Notes under the pieces: generated by a model
Told to the model about the DNA's origin: nothing
The model's database searches: none
The model's input: only the letters and a program-made list of their open reading frames with translations
Assembly (NCBI GenBank): GCA_944474755.1
Contig: OX104112.1
Span: 248,001 to 312,000 of the forward strand
DNA: 64,000 bases
Origin: Limnoperna fortunei
Lineage: Eukaryota; Mollusca; Bivalvia; Mytilida; Modiolidae
Direction of reading: 5' to 3'
Shown: in pieces, positions 22,976 through 37,160 of the stretch
Position numbering within the stretch: the stretch's first letter is position 1
How the letters are laid out: each line of letters opens with the position of its first letter
Position numbers and translations under genes: made by a program

Positions 22976-23037
22976 ACAAACATTTTAAATGCATATCAGT
23001 CGTCAAAAAACCAGTATTCGTCTCTTTTTGTGAAGAG

Positions 23038-23803
23038 TATATATCATTATATCATGTGTAAAACGTATACCATTCAGATTTATTTGAGTGATTCGAATGA
23101 GAACAAAATTTGCTGTTAACATTAAATATTGTTTTGTTGATAATGTATTAAAATGACCATTCTCAGATTTTATTTAAGTGCACATGCTTTAATTATGTTA
23201 GAATCATGTTGTGTGTTTTTGTAAATTTTCAGACCATAACACAAAAAACGCGTTCATTAATGTTCTAGAAAGTGTGGCAATTTGTAAGTATTTGGGGAAA
23301 TCCGAATTTAATTTTATAGAGTAATGGAACTTTGTTCGTGAACAAAAGAGAATTTTTTAGTTTTGAGACTAAAACTCCAAAATCTTTTAATGAGTTCTTG
23401 TGTAAATTTTTGGGCCTAAACCGCCAACGACATTTCCCGAAAGGTATCGAACAGCTCTTAGCTTACAGTTCCATTCTAATTTAGGTCAAAATTTACTGGA
23501 AAATCGCCCTATCAAAATGAACAAACAAATCGTCGCATTTCAAAACGCCAATAACTCTGGAAAATAAGTGTTGATTTCAAAATATGATTTTTAGTTAAAG
23601 GGGACTATTTTTAAATAGCAACAAATATTACAGATTTTTTTTGCAATCTATAAAACTAGAACCTGACAATCATGACAGTTATGTTACGTCATCATTATAT
23701 AGAACGACCACTGGAATTCAAAAACACAAGGGTGCTCGGTAGAAAGATGATTATAAAAACAATTTTGGCATATCATTTTTGAACTAATTCAGTTTTTCTA
23801 ATA
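23038..23803. other. Unique AT-rich spacer, no gene seen
   Basis: No open frame of interest and no recognised element between the Tc1 relic and the 62-bp array. Confidence 0.5.
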
Positions 23804-26800
23804 ACTCTAAATGTTGTGCATAATCATGATCATCAATAGTAACAGTACACAGCGACAGGATCCCGTGAACTCTAAATGTGCATAATCATGATCATCAATA
23901 GTAACAGTACACAGCGACAGGATCCCGTGAACTCTAAAAGTGCATAATCATGATCATCAATAGTAACAGTACACAGCGACAGGATCCCGTGAACTCTAAA
24001 TGTGCATAATCATGATCATCAATAGTAACAGTACACAGCGACAGGATCCCGTGAACTCTAAATGTGCATAATCATGATCATCAATAGTAACAGTACACAG
24101 CGACAGGATCCCGTGAACTCTAAATGTGCATAATCATGATCATCAATAGTAACAGTACACAGCGACAGGATCCCGTGAACTCTAAATGTGCATAATCATG
24201 ATCATCAATAGTAACAGTACACAGCGACAAGATCCCGTGAACTCTAAATGTGCATAATCATGATCATCAATAGTAACAGTACACAGCGACAGGATCCCGT
24301 GAACTCTAAATGTACATAATCATGATCATCAATAGTAACAGTACACAGCGACAGGATCCCGTGAACTCTAAATGTGCATAACCATGATCATCAATAGTAA
24401 CAGTACACAGCGACAGGATCCCGTGAACTCTAAATGTGCATAATCATGATCATCAATAGTAACAGTACACAGCGACAGGATCCCGTGAACTCTAAATGTG
24501 CATAATCATGATCATCAATAGTAACAGTACACAGCGACAGGATCCCGTGAACTCTAAATGTGCATAATCATGATCATCAATAGTAACAGTACACAGCGAC
24601 AGGATCCCGTTAACTCTAAATGTGCATAATCATGATCATCAATAGTAACAGTACACAGCGACAGGATCCCGTGAACTCTAAATGTGCATAATCATGATCA
24701 ACAATAGTAACAGTACACAGCGACAGGATCCTGTGAACTCTAAATGTACATAATCATGATCATTAATAGTAACAGTACACAGCGACAGGATCCCGTGAAC
24801 TCTAAATGTACATAATCATGATCATCAATAGTAACAGTACACAGCGACAGGATCCCGTGAACTCTAAATGTGCATAATCATGATCATCAATAGTAACAGT
24901 ACACAGCGACAGGATCCCGTGAACTCTAAATGTACATAATCATGATCATCGATATTAACAGTACACAGCGACAGGATCCCGTGAACTCTAAATGTACATA
25001 ATCATGATCATCGATAGTAACAATACACAGCGACAGGATCACGTGAACTCTAAATGTACATAATCATGATCATCAATAGTAACAGTACACAGCGACAGGA
25101 TCCCGTGAACTCTAAATGTGCATAATCATGATCATCAATAGTAACAGTACACAGCGACAGAATCCCGTGAACTCTAAATGTACATAATCATGATCATCAA
25201 TAGTAACAGTACACAGCGACAGGATCCCGTGAACTCTAAATGTGCATAATCATGATCATCAATAGTAACAGTACACAGCGACAGGATCCCGTGAACTCTA
25301 AATGTGCATAATCATGATCATCAATAGTAACAGTACACAGCGACAGAATCCCGTGAAATCTAAATGTACATAATCATGATCATCAATAGTAACAGTACAC
25401 AGCGACAGGATCCCGTGAACTCTAAATGTGCATAATCATGATCATCAATAGTAACAGTACACAGCGACAGAATCCCGTGAACTCTAAATGTACATAATCA
25501 TGATCATCAATAGTAACAGTACACAGCGACAGGATCCCGTGAACTCTAAATGGGCTTAATCATGATCATCAATAGTAACAGTACACAGCGACAGGATCCC
25601 GTGAACTCTAAATGTGCATAATCATGATCATCAATAGTAACAGTACACAGCGACAGGATCCCGTGAACTCTAAATGTGCATAATCATGATCATCAATAGT
25701 AACAGTACACAGCGACAGGATCCCGTGAACTCTAAATGTGCATAATCATGATCATCAATAGTAACAGTACACAGCGACAGGATCCCGTGAACTCTAAATG
25801 TGCATAATCATGATCATCAATAGTAACAGTACACAGCGACAGGATCCCGTGAACTCTAAATGTGCATAATCATGATCATCAATAGTAACAGTACACAGCG
25901 ACAGGATCCCGTGATCTCTAAATGTGCGTTATCATGATCATCAATAGTAACAGTACACAGCGCCAGGATCCCGTGAACTCTAAATGTGCATTATCATGAT
26001 CATCAATAGTAACAGTACACAGCGACAGGATCCCGTGAACTCTAAATGTGCATAATCATGATCATCAATAGTAATAGTACACAGCGACAGGATCCCGTGA
26101 ACTCTAAATGAGCATAATCATGGCCATCAATAGTAACAGTACACAGCGACAGGATCCCGTGAACTCTAAATGTACATAAGCATGATCATCAATAGTAACA
26201 GTACACAGCGACATGATCCCGTGAACTCTAAATGTACATTATCATGATCATCAATAGTAACAGTACACAGCGACAGGATCCCGTGAACTCTAAATGTACA
26301 TAATCATGATCATCAATAGTAACAGTACACAGCGACAGGATCCCGTGAACTCTAAATGTGCATAATCATGATCAACAATAGTAACAGTACACAGCGACAG
26401 GATCCCGTGAACTCTAAATGTGCATAATCATGATCATCAATAGTAACAGTACACAGCGACAGGATCCCGTGAACTCTAAATGTGCATAATCATGATCATC
26501 AATAGTAACAGTACACAGCGACAGGATCCCGTGAACTCTAAATGTACATTATCATGATCATCAATAGTAACAGTACACAGCGACAGGATCCCGTGAACTC
26601 TAAATGTACATAATCATGATCATCAATAGTAACAGTACACAGCGACAGGATCCCGTGAACTCTAAATGTGCATAATCATGATCAACAATAGTAACAGTAC
26701 ACAGCGACAGGATCCCGTGAACTCTAAATGTGCATAATCATGATCATCAATAGTAACAGTACACAGCGACAGGATCCCGTGAACTCTAAATGTGCATAAT

Positions 26801-29800
26801 CATGATCAACAATAGTAACAGTACACAGCGACAGGATCCCGTGAACTCTAAATGTACATAATCATGATCATCAATAGTAACAGTACACAGCGACAGGATT
26901 CCGTGAACTCTAAATGTACATAATCATGATCATCAATAGTAACAGTACACAGCGACAGGATCCCGTGAACTCTAAATGTGCATAATCATGATCATCAATA
27001 GTAACAGTACACAGCGACAGGATCCCGTGAACTCTAAATGTACATAATCATGATCATCAATAGTAACAGTACACAGCGACAGGATCCCGTGAACTCTAAA
27101 TGTGCATAATCATTATCATCAATAGTAACAGTACACAGCGACAGGATCCCGTGAACTCTAAATGTACATAATCATGATCATCAATAGTAACAGTACACAG
27201 CGACAGGATCCCGTGAACTCTAAATGTGCATAATCATGATCATCAATAGTAACAGTACACAGCGACAGGATCCCGTGAACTCTAAATGTGCATAATCATG
27301 ATCATCAATAGTAACAGTACACAGCGACAGGATCCCGTGAACTCTAAATGTGCATAATCATGATCATCAATAGTAACAGTACACAGCGACAGGATCCCGT
27401 GAACTCTAAATATGCATTATCATGATCATCAATAGTAACAGTACACAGCGACAGGATCCCGTGAACTCTAAATGTTCATAATCATGATCATCAATAGTAA
27501 CAGTACACAGCGCCAGGATCCCGTGAACTCTAAATGTGCATAATCATGATCATCAATAGTAACAGTACACAGCGACAGGATCCCGTGAACTCTTAGTGTG
27601 CATAATCATGATCAACAATAGTAACAGTACACAGCGCCAGGATCCCGTGAACTCTAAAAGTGCATAATCAAGATCATCAATAGTAACAGTACACAGCGCC
27701 AGGATCCCGTCAACTCTAAATGTGCATAATCATGATCATCAATAGTAACAGTACACAGCGACAGGATCCCGTGAACTCTAAATGTGCATAATCATGATCA
27801 TCAATAGTAACAGTACACAGCGACAGGATCCCGTGAACTCTAAATGTGCATAATCATGATCATCAATAGTAACAGTACACAGCGACAGGATCCCGTGAAC
27901 TCTAAATGTGCATAATCATGATCATCAATAGTAACAGTACACAGCGCCAGGATCCCGTCAACTCTAAATGTGCATAATCATGATCATCAATAGTAACAGT
28001 ACACAGCGACAGGATCCCGTGAACTCTAAATGTGCATAATCATGATCATCAATAGTAACAGTACACAGCGACATGATCCCGTGAACTCTAAATGGGCATA
28101 ATCATGATCATCAATAGTAACAGTACACAGCGACAGGATCCCGTGAACTCTAAATGTACATAATCATGGTCATCAATAGTAACAGTACACAGCGACAGGA
28201 TCCCGTGAACTCTAAATGTGCATAATCATGATCATCAATAGTAACAATACACAGCGACAGGATCCCGTGAACTCTAAATGTGCATAATCATGATCATCAA
28301 TAGTAACAGTACACAGCGACAGGATCCAGTGAACTCTAAATGTGCATAATCATGATCAACAATAGTAACAGTACACAGCGACAGGATCCCGTGAACTCTA
28401 AATGTGCATAATCATGATCATCAATAGTAACAGTACACAGCGACAGGATCCCGTGAACTCTAAATGTGCATAATCATGATCATCAATAGTAACAGAACAG
28501 TACACAGCGACAGGATCCCGTGAACTCTGAATGTGCATAATCATGATCATCAATAGTAACAGTACATAGCGACAGGATCCCGTGAACTCTAAATGTGCAT
28601 AATCATGATCATCAATAGTAACAGTACACAGCGACATGATCCCGTGAACTCTAAATGTGCATAATCATGATCATCAATAGTAACAGTACACAGCGACGGG
28701 ATCCCGTGAACTCTAAATGTACATAATCATGATCATCAATAGTTACAGTACACAGCGACAGGATCCCGTGAACTCTAAATGTGCATAATCATGATCATCA
28801 ATAGTAACAGTACACAGCGACAGGATCCCGTGAACTCTAAATGTGCATAATCATGAACATCAATAGTAACAGTACACACCGACAGGATCCCGTGAACTCT
28901 AGATGTGCATAATCATGATCATCAATAGTAACAGTACACAGCGACAGGATCCCGTAAACTCTAAAGGTGCATAATCATGATCATCAATAGTAACAGTACA
29001 CAGCGACAGGATCCCGTGAACTCTAAATGTACATAATCATGATCATCAATAGTAACAGTACACAGCGACAGGATCCCGTGAAATCTAAATGTGCATAATC
29101 ATGATCATCAATAGTAACAGTACACATCGACAGGATCCCGTGAACTCTAAATGTGCATAATCATGATCATTAATAGTAACAGTACACATCGACAGGATCC
29201 CGTGAACTCTAAATGTGCATAATCATGATCATCAATAGTAACAGTACACAGCGACAGGATCCCGTGAACTCTAAATGTGCATAATCATGTTCATCAATAG
29301 TAACAGTACACAGCGACAGGATCCCGTGAACTCTAAATGTGCATAATCATGATCATCAATAGTAACAGTACACAGCGACAGGATCCCGTGAACTCTAAAT
29401 GTGCATAATCATGATCATCAATAGTAACAGTACACAGCGACAGGATCCCGTGAACTCTAAATGTGTATAATCATGATCAACAATAGTAACAGTACACAGC
29501 GACAGGATCCCGTGAACTCTAAATGTACATAATCATGATCATCAATAGTAACAGTACACAGCGACAGGATCCCGTGAACTCTAAATGTACATAATCATGA
29601 TCATCAATAGTAACAGTACACAGCGACAAGATCCCGTGAACTCTAAATGTGCATAATCATGATCATGAATAGTAACAGTACACAGCGACAGGATCCCGTG
29701 AACTCTAAATGTGCATAATCATGATCATCAATAGTAACAGTACACAGCGACAGGATCCCGTGAACTCTAAATGTGCATAATCATGATCATCAATAGTAAC

Positions 29801-29946
29801 AGTACACAGCGACAGGATCCCGTGAACTCTAAATGTGCATAATCATGATCATCAATAGTAACAGTACACAGCGACAGGATCCCGTGAACTCTAAATGTGC
29901 ATAATCATGATCATCAATAGTAACAGTACACAGCGACAGGATCTCG
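23804..29946. repeat. 62-bp tandem satellite array, about 99 units
   Basis: Unit of type AACTCTAAATGTGCATAATC + ATGATCATCAATAGTAACAG + TACACAGCGACAGGATCCCG + TG. It is very homogeneous; common variants are GTGCAT/GTACAT, CATCAA/CAACAA and CGACAGG/CGCCAGG. ATCATGATCAT holds two overlapping palindromes (ATCATGAT and ATGATCAT), and GGATCC is a third. A 310-bp (5-unit) block is duplicated at about 26231 and 26541. One unit near 28492 has a short AACAG duplication. 62 is not a multiple of 3 and the array is non-coding. Confidence 0.97.
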
Positions 29947-30168
29947 TGGCACCAATATATACTGATTTGACCACGAGTTGGTCCTTTATGCCAAATTTTT
30001 TATCAAAAGCGTATTTAAATGATAAAACATGTGAAATGTGGTCAGTATGAGCCGAAATTTATTATTATAATAATAATAAAGTCATGAGACGGTTAGTTAG
30101 CCCATCCACTTATAAGACTATTAGTTTGCACGATGTCTGAATGGTTGTTTAACATATGTTGCTTAATT
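29947..30168. other. Spacer between the 62-bp and 37-bp arrays
   Basis: 222 bp of unique sequence with a short TTATTATAATAATAATAA stretch. No gene or element recognised. Confidence 0.6.
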
Positions 30169-33100
30169 GACAGATACATTACGGCGACCAGCTTTACTGA
30201 TGTTATACAGATACATTACGGCGACCAGCTTTACTGATGTTATACAGATACATTACGGCGACCAGCTTTACTGATGTTATACAGATACATTACGGCGACC
30301 AGCTTTACTGATGTTATACAGATACATTACGGCGACCAGCTGTACTGATGTTATACAGATACATTACGGCGACCAGCTTTACTGATGTTATACAGATACA
30401 TTACGGCGACCAGCTTTACTGATGTTATACAGATACATTACAGCGACCAGCTTTACTGATGTTAAACAGATACATTACGGCGACCAGCTTTACTGATGTT
30501 ATACAGATACATTACAGCGACCAGCTTTACTGATGTTATACAGATACATTACAGGGACCAGCTTTACTGATGTTATACAGATACATTACGGCGACCAGCT
30601 TTACTGATGTTATACAGATACATTACAGCGACCAGCTTTACTGATGTTATACAGATACATTACAGCGACCAGCTTTACTGATGTTATACAGATACATTAC
30701 AGGGACCAGCTTTACTGATGTTATACAGATACATTACAGGGACCAGCTTTACTGATGTTATACAGATACATTACAGGGACCAGCTTTACTGATGTTATAC
30801 AGATACATTACAGCGACCAGCTTTACTGATGTTATACAGATACATTACAGCGACCAGCTTTACTGATGTTATACAGATACATTACAGGGACCAGCTTTAC
30901 TGATGTTATACAGATACATTACAGGGACCAGCTTTACTGATGTTATACAGATACATTACGGCGACCAGCTTTACTGATGTTATACAGATACATTACAGCG
31001 ACCAGCTTTACTGATGTTATACAGATACATTACGGCGACCAGCTTTACTGATGTTATACAGATACATTACGGCGACCAGCTTTACTTATGTTATACAGAT
31101 ACATTACGGCGACCAGCTTTACTGATGTTATACAGATACATTACAGGGACCAGCTTTACTGATGTTATGCAGATACATTACGGCGACCAGCTTTACTGAT
31201 GTTATACAGATACATTACAGCGACCAGCTTTACTGATGTTATACAGATACATTACAGCGACCAGCTTTACTTATGTTATACAGATACATTACGGCGACCA
31301 GCTTTACTGATGTTATACAGATACATTACAGGGACCAGCTTTACTGATGTTATGCAGATACATTACGGCGACCAGCTTTACTGATGTTATACAGATACAA
31401 TACAGCGACCAGCTTTACTGATGTTATACAGATACATTACAGCGACCAGCTTTACTGATGTTATACAGATACATTACGGCGACCAGCTTTACTGATATTA
31501 TACAGATACATTACGGCGACCAGCTTTACTGATGTTATACAGATACATTACGGCGACCAGCTTTACTGATGTTATACAGATACATTACGGCGACCATCTT
31601 TACTTATGTTATACAGATACATTACGGCGACCAGCTTTACTGATGTTATACAGATACATTACACGGACAAGCTTTACTGATGTTATACAGATACATAACA
31701 GCGACCAGCTTTACTGATGTTATACAGATACATTACGGCGACCAGCTTTACTGATGTTATACAGATACATTACGGCGACCAGCTTTACTGATGTTATACA
31801 GATACATTACGGCGACCAGCTTTACTGATGTTATACAGATACATTACGGCGACCAGCTTTACTGATGTTATACAGATACATTACGGCGACCAGCTTTACT
31901 GATGTTATACAGATACATTACGGCGACCAGCTTTACTGATGTTATACAGATACATTACGGCGACCAGCTTTACTGATGGTATACAGATACATTACGGCGA
32001 CCAGCTTTACTGATATTATACAGATACATTACGGCGACCAGCTTTACTGATATTATACAGATACATTACGGCGACCAGCTTTACTGATGTTATACAGATA
32101 CATTACGGCGACCAGCTTTACTGATGTAAGACAGATACATTACGGCGGCCAGCTTTACTGATGTTATACAGATACATTACGGCGACCAGCTTTACTGATG
32201 TTATACAGATACATTACGGCGACCAGCTTTACTGATGTTATACAGATACATTACGGCGACCAGCTTTACTGATATTATACAGATACATTACGGCGACCAG
32301 CTTTACTGATATTATACAGACACATTACGGCGACCAGCTTTACTGATGTTATACAGATACATTACGGCGACCAGCTTTACTGATGTAAGACAGATACATT
32401 ACGGCGGCCAGCTTTACTGATGTTATACAGATACATTACGGCGACCAGCTTTACTGATGTTATACAGATACATTACGGCGACCAGCTTTACTGATGTTAT
32501 ACAGATACATTACGGCGACCAGCTTTACTGATGTTATACAGATACATTACGGCGACCAGCTTTACTGATGTTATACAGATACATTACGGCGACCAGCTTT
32601 ACTGATGTTATACAGATACATTACGCGACAAGCTTTACTGATGTTATACAGATACATTACGGCGACCAGCTTTACTGATGTTATACAGATACATTACGGC
32701 GACCAGCTTTACTGATGTAAGACAGATACATTACGGCGTCCAGCTTTACTGATGTTATACAGATACATTACGGCGACCAGCTTTACTGATGTTATACAGA
32801 TACATTACGGCGACCAGCTTTACTGATGTTATACAGATATATTACGGCGACCAGCGTTACTGATGTAAGACAGATACATTACGGCGACCAGCTTTACTGA
32901 TGTTGTACAGATACATTACGGCGACCAGCTTTACTGATGCTATGCAGATACATTACGGCGACCAGCTTTACTGATATTATACAGATACATTACGGCGACC
33001 AGCTTTACTGATGTTATACAGATACATTACGGCGACCAGCTTTACTGATGTAAGACAGATACATTACGGCGACCAGCTTTACTGATGTTATACAGATAAA

Positions 33101-35280
33101 TTACGGCGACCAGCTTTACTGATGTTATACAGATACATTACGGCGACCAGCTTTATTACGGCGACCAGCTTTACTGATGTTATACAGATACATTACGGCG
33201 ACCAGCTTTACTGATGTAAGACAGATACATTACGGCGACCAGCTTTACTGATGTTATACAGATACATCACGGCGACCAGATTTACTGATGTTATACAGAT
33301 ACATTACGGCGACCAGCTTTACTGATGTTATACAGATACATTACGGCGACCAGCTTTACTGATGTTATACAGATACATTACGGCGACAAGCTTTACTGAT
33401 GTTATACAGATACATTACGGCGACCAGCTTTTCTGATGTTATACAGATACATTACGGCGACCAGCTTTACTGATGTTATACAGATACATTACGGCGACCA
33501 GCTTTACTGATGTTATACAGATACATTACGGCGACCAGCTTTACTGATGTTATACAGATACATTACGGCGACCAGCTTTACTGATGTTATACAGATACAT
33601 TACGGCGACCAGCTTTACTGATGGTATACAGATACATTACGGCGACCAGCTTTACTGATATTATACAGATACATTACGGCGACCAGCTTTACTGATATTA
33701 TACAGATACATTACGGCGACCAGCTTTACTGATGTTATACAGATACATTACGGCGACCAGCTTTACTGATGTAAGACAGATACATTACGGCGGCCAGCTT
33801 TACTGATGTTATACAGATACATTACGGCGACCAGCTTTACTGATGTTATACAGATACATTACGGCGACCAGCTTTACTGATGTTATACAGATACATTACG
33901 GCGACCAGCTTTACTGATATTATACAGATACATTACGGCGACCAGCTTTACTGATATTATACAGACACATTACGGCGACCAGCTTTACTGATGTTATACA
34001 GATACATTACGGCGACCAGCTTTACTGATGTAAGACAGATACATTACGGCGGCCAGCTTTACTGATGTTATACAGATACATTACGGCGACCAGCGTTACT
34101 GATGTAAGACAGATACATTACGGCGACCAGCTTTACTGATGTTGTACAGATACATTACGGCGACCAGCTTTACTGATGTTATACAGATACATTACGGCGA
34201 CCAGCTTTACTGATGTTATACAGATACATTACGGCGACCAGCTTTACTGATGTTATACAGATACATTACGCGACAAGCTTTACTGATGTTATACAGATAC
34301 ATTACGGCGACCAGCTTTACTGATGTTATACAGATACATTACGGCGACCAGCTTTACTGATGTAAGACAGATACATTACGGCGTCCAGCTTTACTGATGT
34401 TATACAGATACATTACGGCGACCAGCTTTACTGATGTTATACAGATACATTACGGCGACCAGCTTTACTGATGTTATACAGATATATTACGGCGACCAGC
34501 TTTACTGATGCTATACAGATACATTACGGCGACCAGCTTTACTGATGTTATACAGATACATTACGGCGACCAGCTTTACTGATATTATATAGATACATTA
34601 CGGCGACCAGCTTTACTGATATTATACAGATACATTACGGCGACCAGCTTTACTGATATTATACAGATACATTACGGCGACCAGCTTTACTGATGTTATA
34701 CAGATACATTACGGCGACCAGCTTTACTGATGTAAGACAGATACATTACGGCGACCAGCTTTACTGATGTTATACAGATACATCACGGCGACCAGATTTA
34801 CTGATGTTATACAGATACATTACGGCGACCAGCTTTACTGATGTTATACAGATACATTACGGCGACCAGCTTTACTGATGTTATACAGATACATTACGGC
34901 GACAAGCTTTACTGATGTTATACAGATACATTACGGCGACCAGCTTTTCTGATGTTATACAGATACATTACGGCGACCAGCTTTACTGATGTTAAACAGA
35001 TACATTACGGCGACCAGCTTTACTGATGTTATACAGATACATTACGGCGACCAGCTTTACTGATGTTATACAGATACATTACGGCGACCAGCTTTACTGA
35101 TGATATACAGAAACATTACGGCGACCAGCTTTACTGATGTTATACAGATACATTACGGCGACCAGCTTTACTGATGTTATACAGATACATTACGGCGACC
35201 AGCTTAACTGATGTTATACAGATACATTACGGCGACCAGCTTTACTGATGTTATACAGATACATTACGGCGACCAGCTTT
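30169..35280. repeat. 37-bp tandem satellite array, left segment, about 138 units
   Basis: Unit of type ACAGATACATTACGGCGACC + AGCTTTACTGATGTTAT. The left third is enriched in CAGCGACC and CAGGGACC variants, and the rest in CGGCGACC. Variants such as TGTAAGACAG, CGGCGGCC, TACGCGACAAG and TGATGGTATAC recur 1,645 bp apart (for example 31975/33620, 32124/33769, 32621/34266, 32836/34481), marking a large internal duplication. Frames of about 61 codons spaced 185 bp (5 units) are artefacts. Confidence 0.97.
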
Positions 35281-36335
35281 CATTACTGGCTAAAAAAATG
35301 ACTGTAATTACCAGTTGCAGTCGTTTTTCGTCTGTCACTGACTGACATTGACTGCAAATGACTGCAAAAATGTCCGTTAAAGACGGCAAACGTTGTGTCA
35401 GACAATAATTTTTACTGTGACAGTCATTTTATGCCTGTCACAGACATATTTTGTCCGTCACAGACTTTTTTCCGTTGGCGCAGTCATTTTATGTCTGTTA
35501 CAACGGCGTATCCGTTGTATCAGTCAAAAAATGTCTGTCGCAGTCATTTTTTCCGTCGACTCAGTCGAAAATTGTCTGTTACAACGGCGTTACCGTTCTA
35601 TCAGTCAAAAAATGTCTGTCACAGACATTTTCTCCGTTGTATCAGACAAAATACGACTGTCACAACGCCTGGTAATTATTATTGTTAATTTATTAACTGC
35701 CGTCGATTAATATTTTTTATTTCACTTGTTTTATGAAAATTTTCGGAATTAAACAAAAAAATACCTCTATTTGGAAACTGTACGTTCGCACAATTACGAT
35801 GACAAATGTTATTTAAGTAGTAAGGTTAAAGATAAATGTATGTTTCAATAAATCTGTTTCTAACAAATGAAGACTGCTGAAAATGTTAGCATTTGTTCAG
35901 TCCTTTTTTATAATTATTACACTGAATTTATCAATGGTTTACTTACACATCTGGTGAAATTAAAACCCGCATTAAAGCCATAACATCGATTGCATCGGAA
36001 ACATTTGTACAATAATTTTTTTCTTAAAACACGGACAAAGTTTAAAAAAACATCTAATAAAATAGCCAATTTCTTTAATTATGGCGGAAACTGTTAGTAT
36101 TTTATTTAGTACGGATACATACATTACATTGTGACATTTTAGTCGTTAATTTTTTCTGTCTTTCGATATTAAATATTAAATATAAAAAAACCCTAAAATA
36201 ATGTTTGTTTTCTAAGCTGCATCTACTGTCGTTTAAATGGATCTGGTAATTTAGTTACGACTATAAAATTGTACATGTACAATTTAAAGAATGATACATG
36301 TTGTTAATTAGGTTACAGGTAATCTCGCCTCGCCG
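35281..36335 (+). repeat. Left terminal inverted repeat of the CACTA-like element
   Basis: The outer ~400 bp (35281-35690) is near-identical (about 98% by eye) to the reverse of 43320-43727. It is built from repeated motifs: CTGTCACAGACATTTT, AACGGCGT and CAGTCAAAAAATGTCTGTC. From 35690 inwards similarity drops, yet shared blocks continue (TTATGAAAATTTTCGGAATT near 35732; TTACAGGTAATCTCGCCTC near 36312), so the ancestral arm is about 1 kb. Overlapping open frames (35393-35710) come from this motif repetition and are not genes. Confidence 0.85.
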
Positions 36336-36691
36336 CCTCGCTAATCAAAGATAATGTGTATAATACATTTTGCGACACGATCCGGTGTTTTTCCGCGACC
36401 ATATGCATGCAGAACAAGGGTTGATATTGTGTAATATAATAATGTAATAATATAGGGTTGGGACAATATTTCCCAATTCTCATGCAATAACCCTTTTATT
36501 ATATAGTAACAATTTTTTGGTGCTTTTAAGTGATTATTCATTATCTTTGCTATTTTGTAATATTTTACTAGGTCCAATATTATCATATTTTCACTTGGTC
36601 AATATTACAGATATATATTTTGATGTAGATGTAAATAAAATAAAAAACAGATTTTTTTTGGTTTTTATTGGTTGCTCCTTATTGTTGTGAA
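36336..36691. other. Unique interior segment of the CACTA-like element
   Basis: AT-rich. An 81-codon minus-strand frame (36341-36586) has no recognisable domain. No transposase motif seen. Confidence 0.45.
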
Positions 36692-36817
36692 TATAAATTT
36701 AAGTCCTTCTTCCCTGACTCAATTCGGATCCGGAACTCTTTACCATCTGAGGTAGTCAATGCCTCAACCGTCGACTACTTCAAGACCAGGCTCCAGTCCA
36801 TCACCATCAGAGAGTAG
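36692..36817 (+). pseudogene. LINE reverse-transcriptase C-terminal tail (CR1/L2/jockey group)
   Basis: The frame from 36692 reads YKFKSFFPDSIRIRNSLP then SEVVNASTVDYFKTRLQSI, ending at TAG 36815-36817. The pattern S-F-F-P-x-(S/T)-I-x-x-W-N-S-L-P is the conserved end of ORF2 in this LINE group; here the usual Trp is Arg. Everything upstream is lost (5' truncation), so it is a dead copy. The following non-coding stretch with GAAGAAGAAA near 37042-37052 may be its 3' UTR and tail. Confidence 0.8.
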
Positions 36818-36947
36818 CCTTTACCGGTTGTTTTTAACTGCACACTGTAAATACTTCTTTTTTCATCACCTGTACATAGTTATACTTGCGCCACATGCGT
36901 TGGTACGAGTATCCAATGTATTTGGTATGTACCCGACACTGCATCCT

Positions 36948-37034
36948 CACAAGTCAGGGTTTCTATGTCCACTGTAAGTGTCCACGAAACGTGTACACAT
37001 GTGGACACAGAAACCCTGACTTGTGAGGATGCCG
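36948..37034. repeat. Palindromic repeat GCATCCTCACAAGTCAGGGT
   Basis: The left arm runs from GCATCCTCACAAGTCAGGGT to TCTATGTCCAC; the right arm is the reverse, GTGGACACAG to CTGACTTGTGAGGATGC. About 32-bp arms around a 23-bp loop. A related single arm lies at 11648-11692. It could be a foldback MITE or a structured LINE 3' UTR. Confidence 0.75.
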
Positions 37035-37160
37035 ACACGATCAAGAAGAAGAAATTCCTGCATGGAAACGAGCCACTTGTACACGATATTTAAATCCCGT
37101 TTTGTACAGTTTACACTCGATTGTTTCCTATGTGGTCTACGAATTCTTTGATTTCCACAA

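Larger units (their letters stand above)
20183..23037 (+). mobile_element. Degenerate Tc1-like transposon carrying a nested Tc1-like element
   Basis: The left end after a TA is CTCATGAAAAAGAAAGAAAC (20183 on). The right end reversed, before a TA, is CTCTTCACAAAAAGAGACGA (ending 23037). These imperfect TIRs flank transposase relics at 20410-20620 and 22330-22975 that read in the same direction and belong to one reading order, split by the 1,460-bp element at 20687-22146. Without the insert the element is about 1.4 kb, normal for Tc1. The ends are diverged, so boundaries are moderately secure. Confidence 0.72.

Noticed and set aside
23804..29946. CRISPR-like regular repeat
   Set aside because: Whole 62-bp units are identical, with no variable spacers, in a eukaryotic context.
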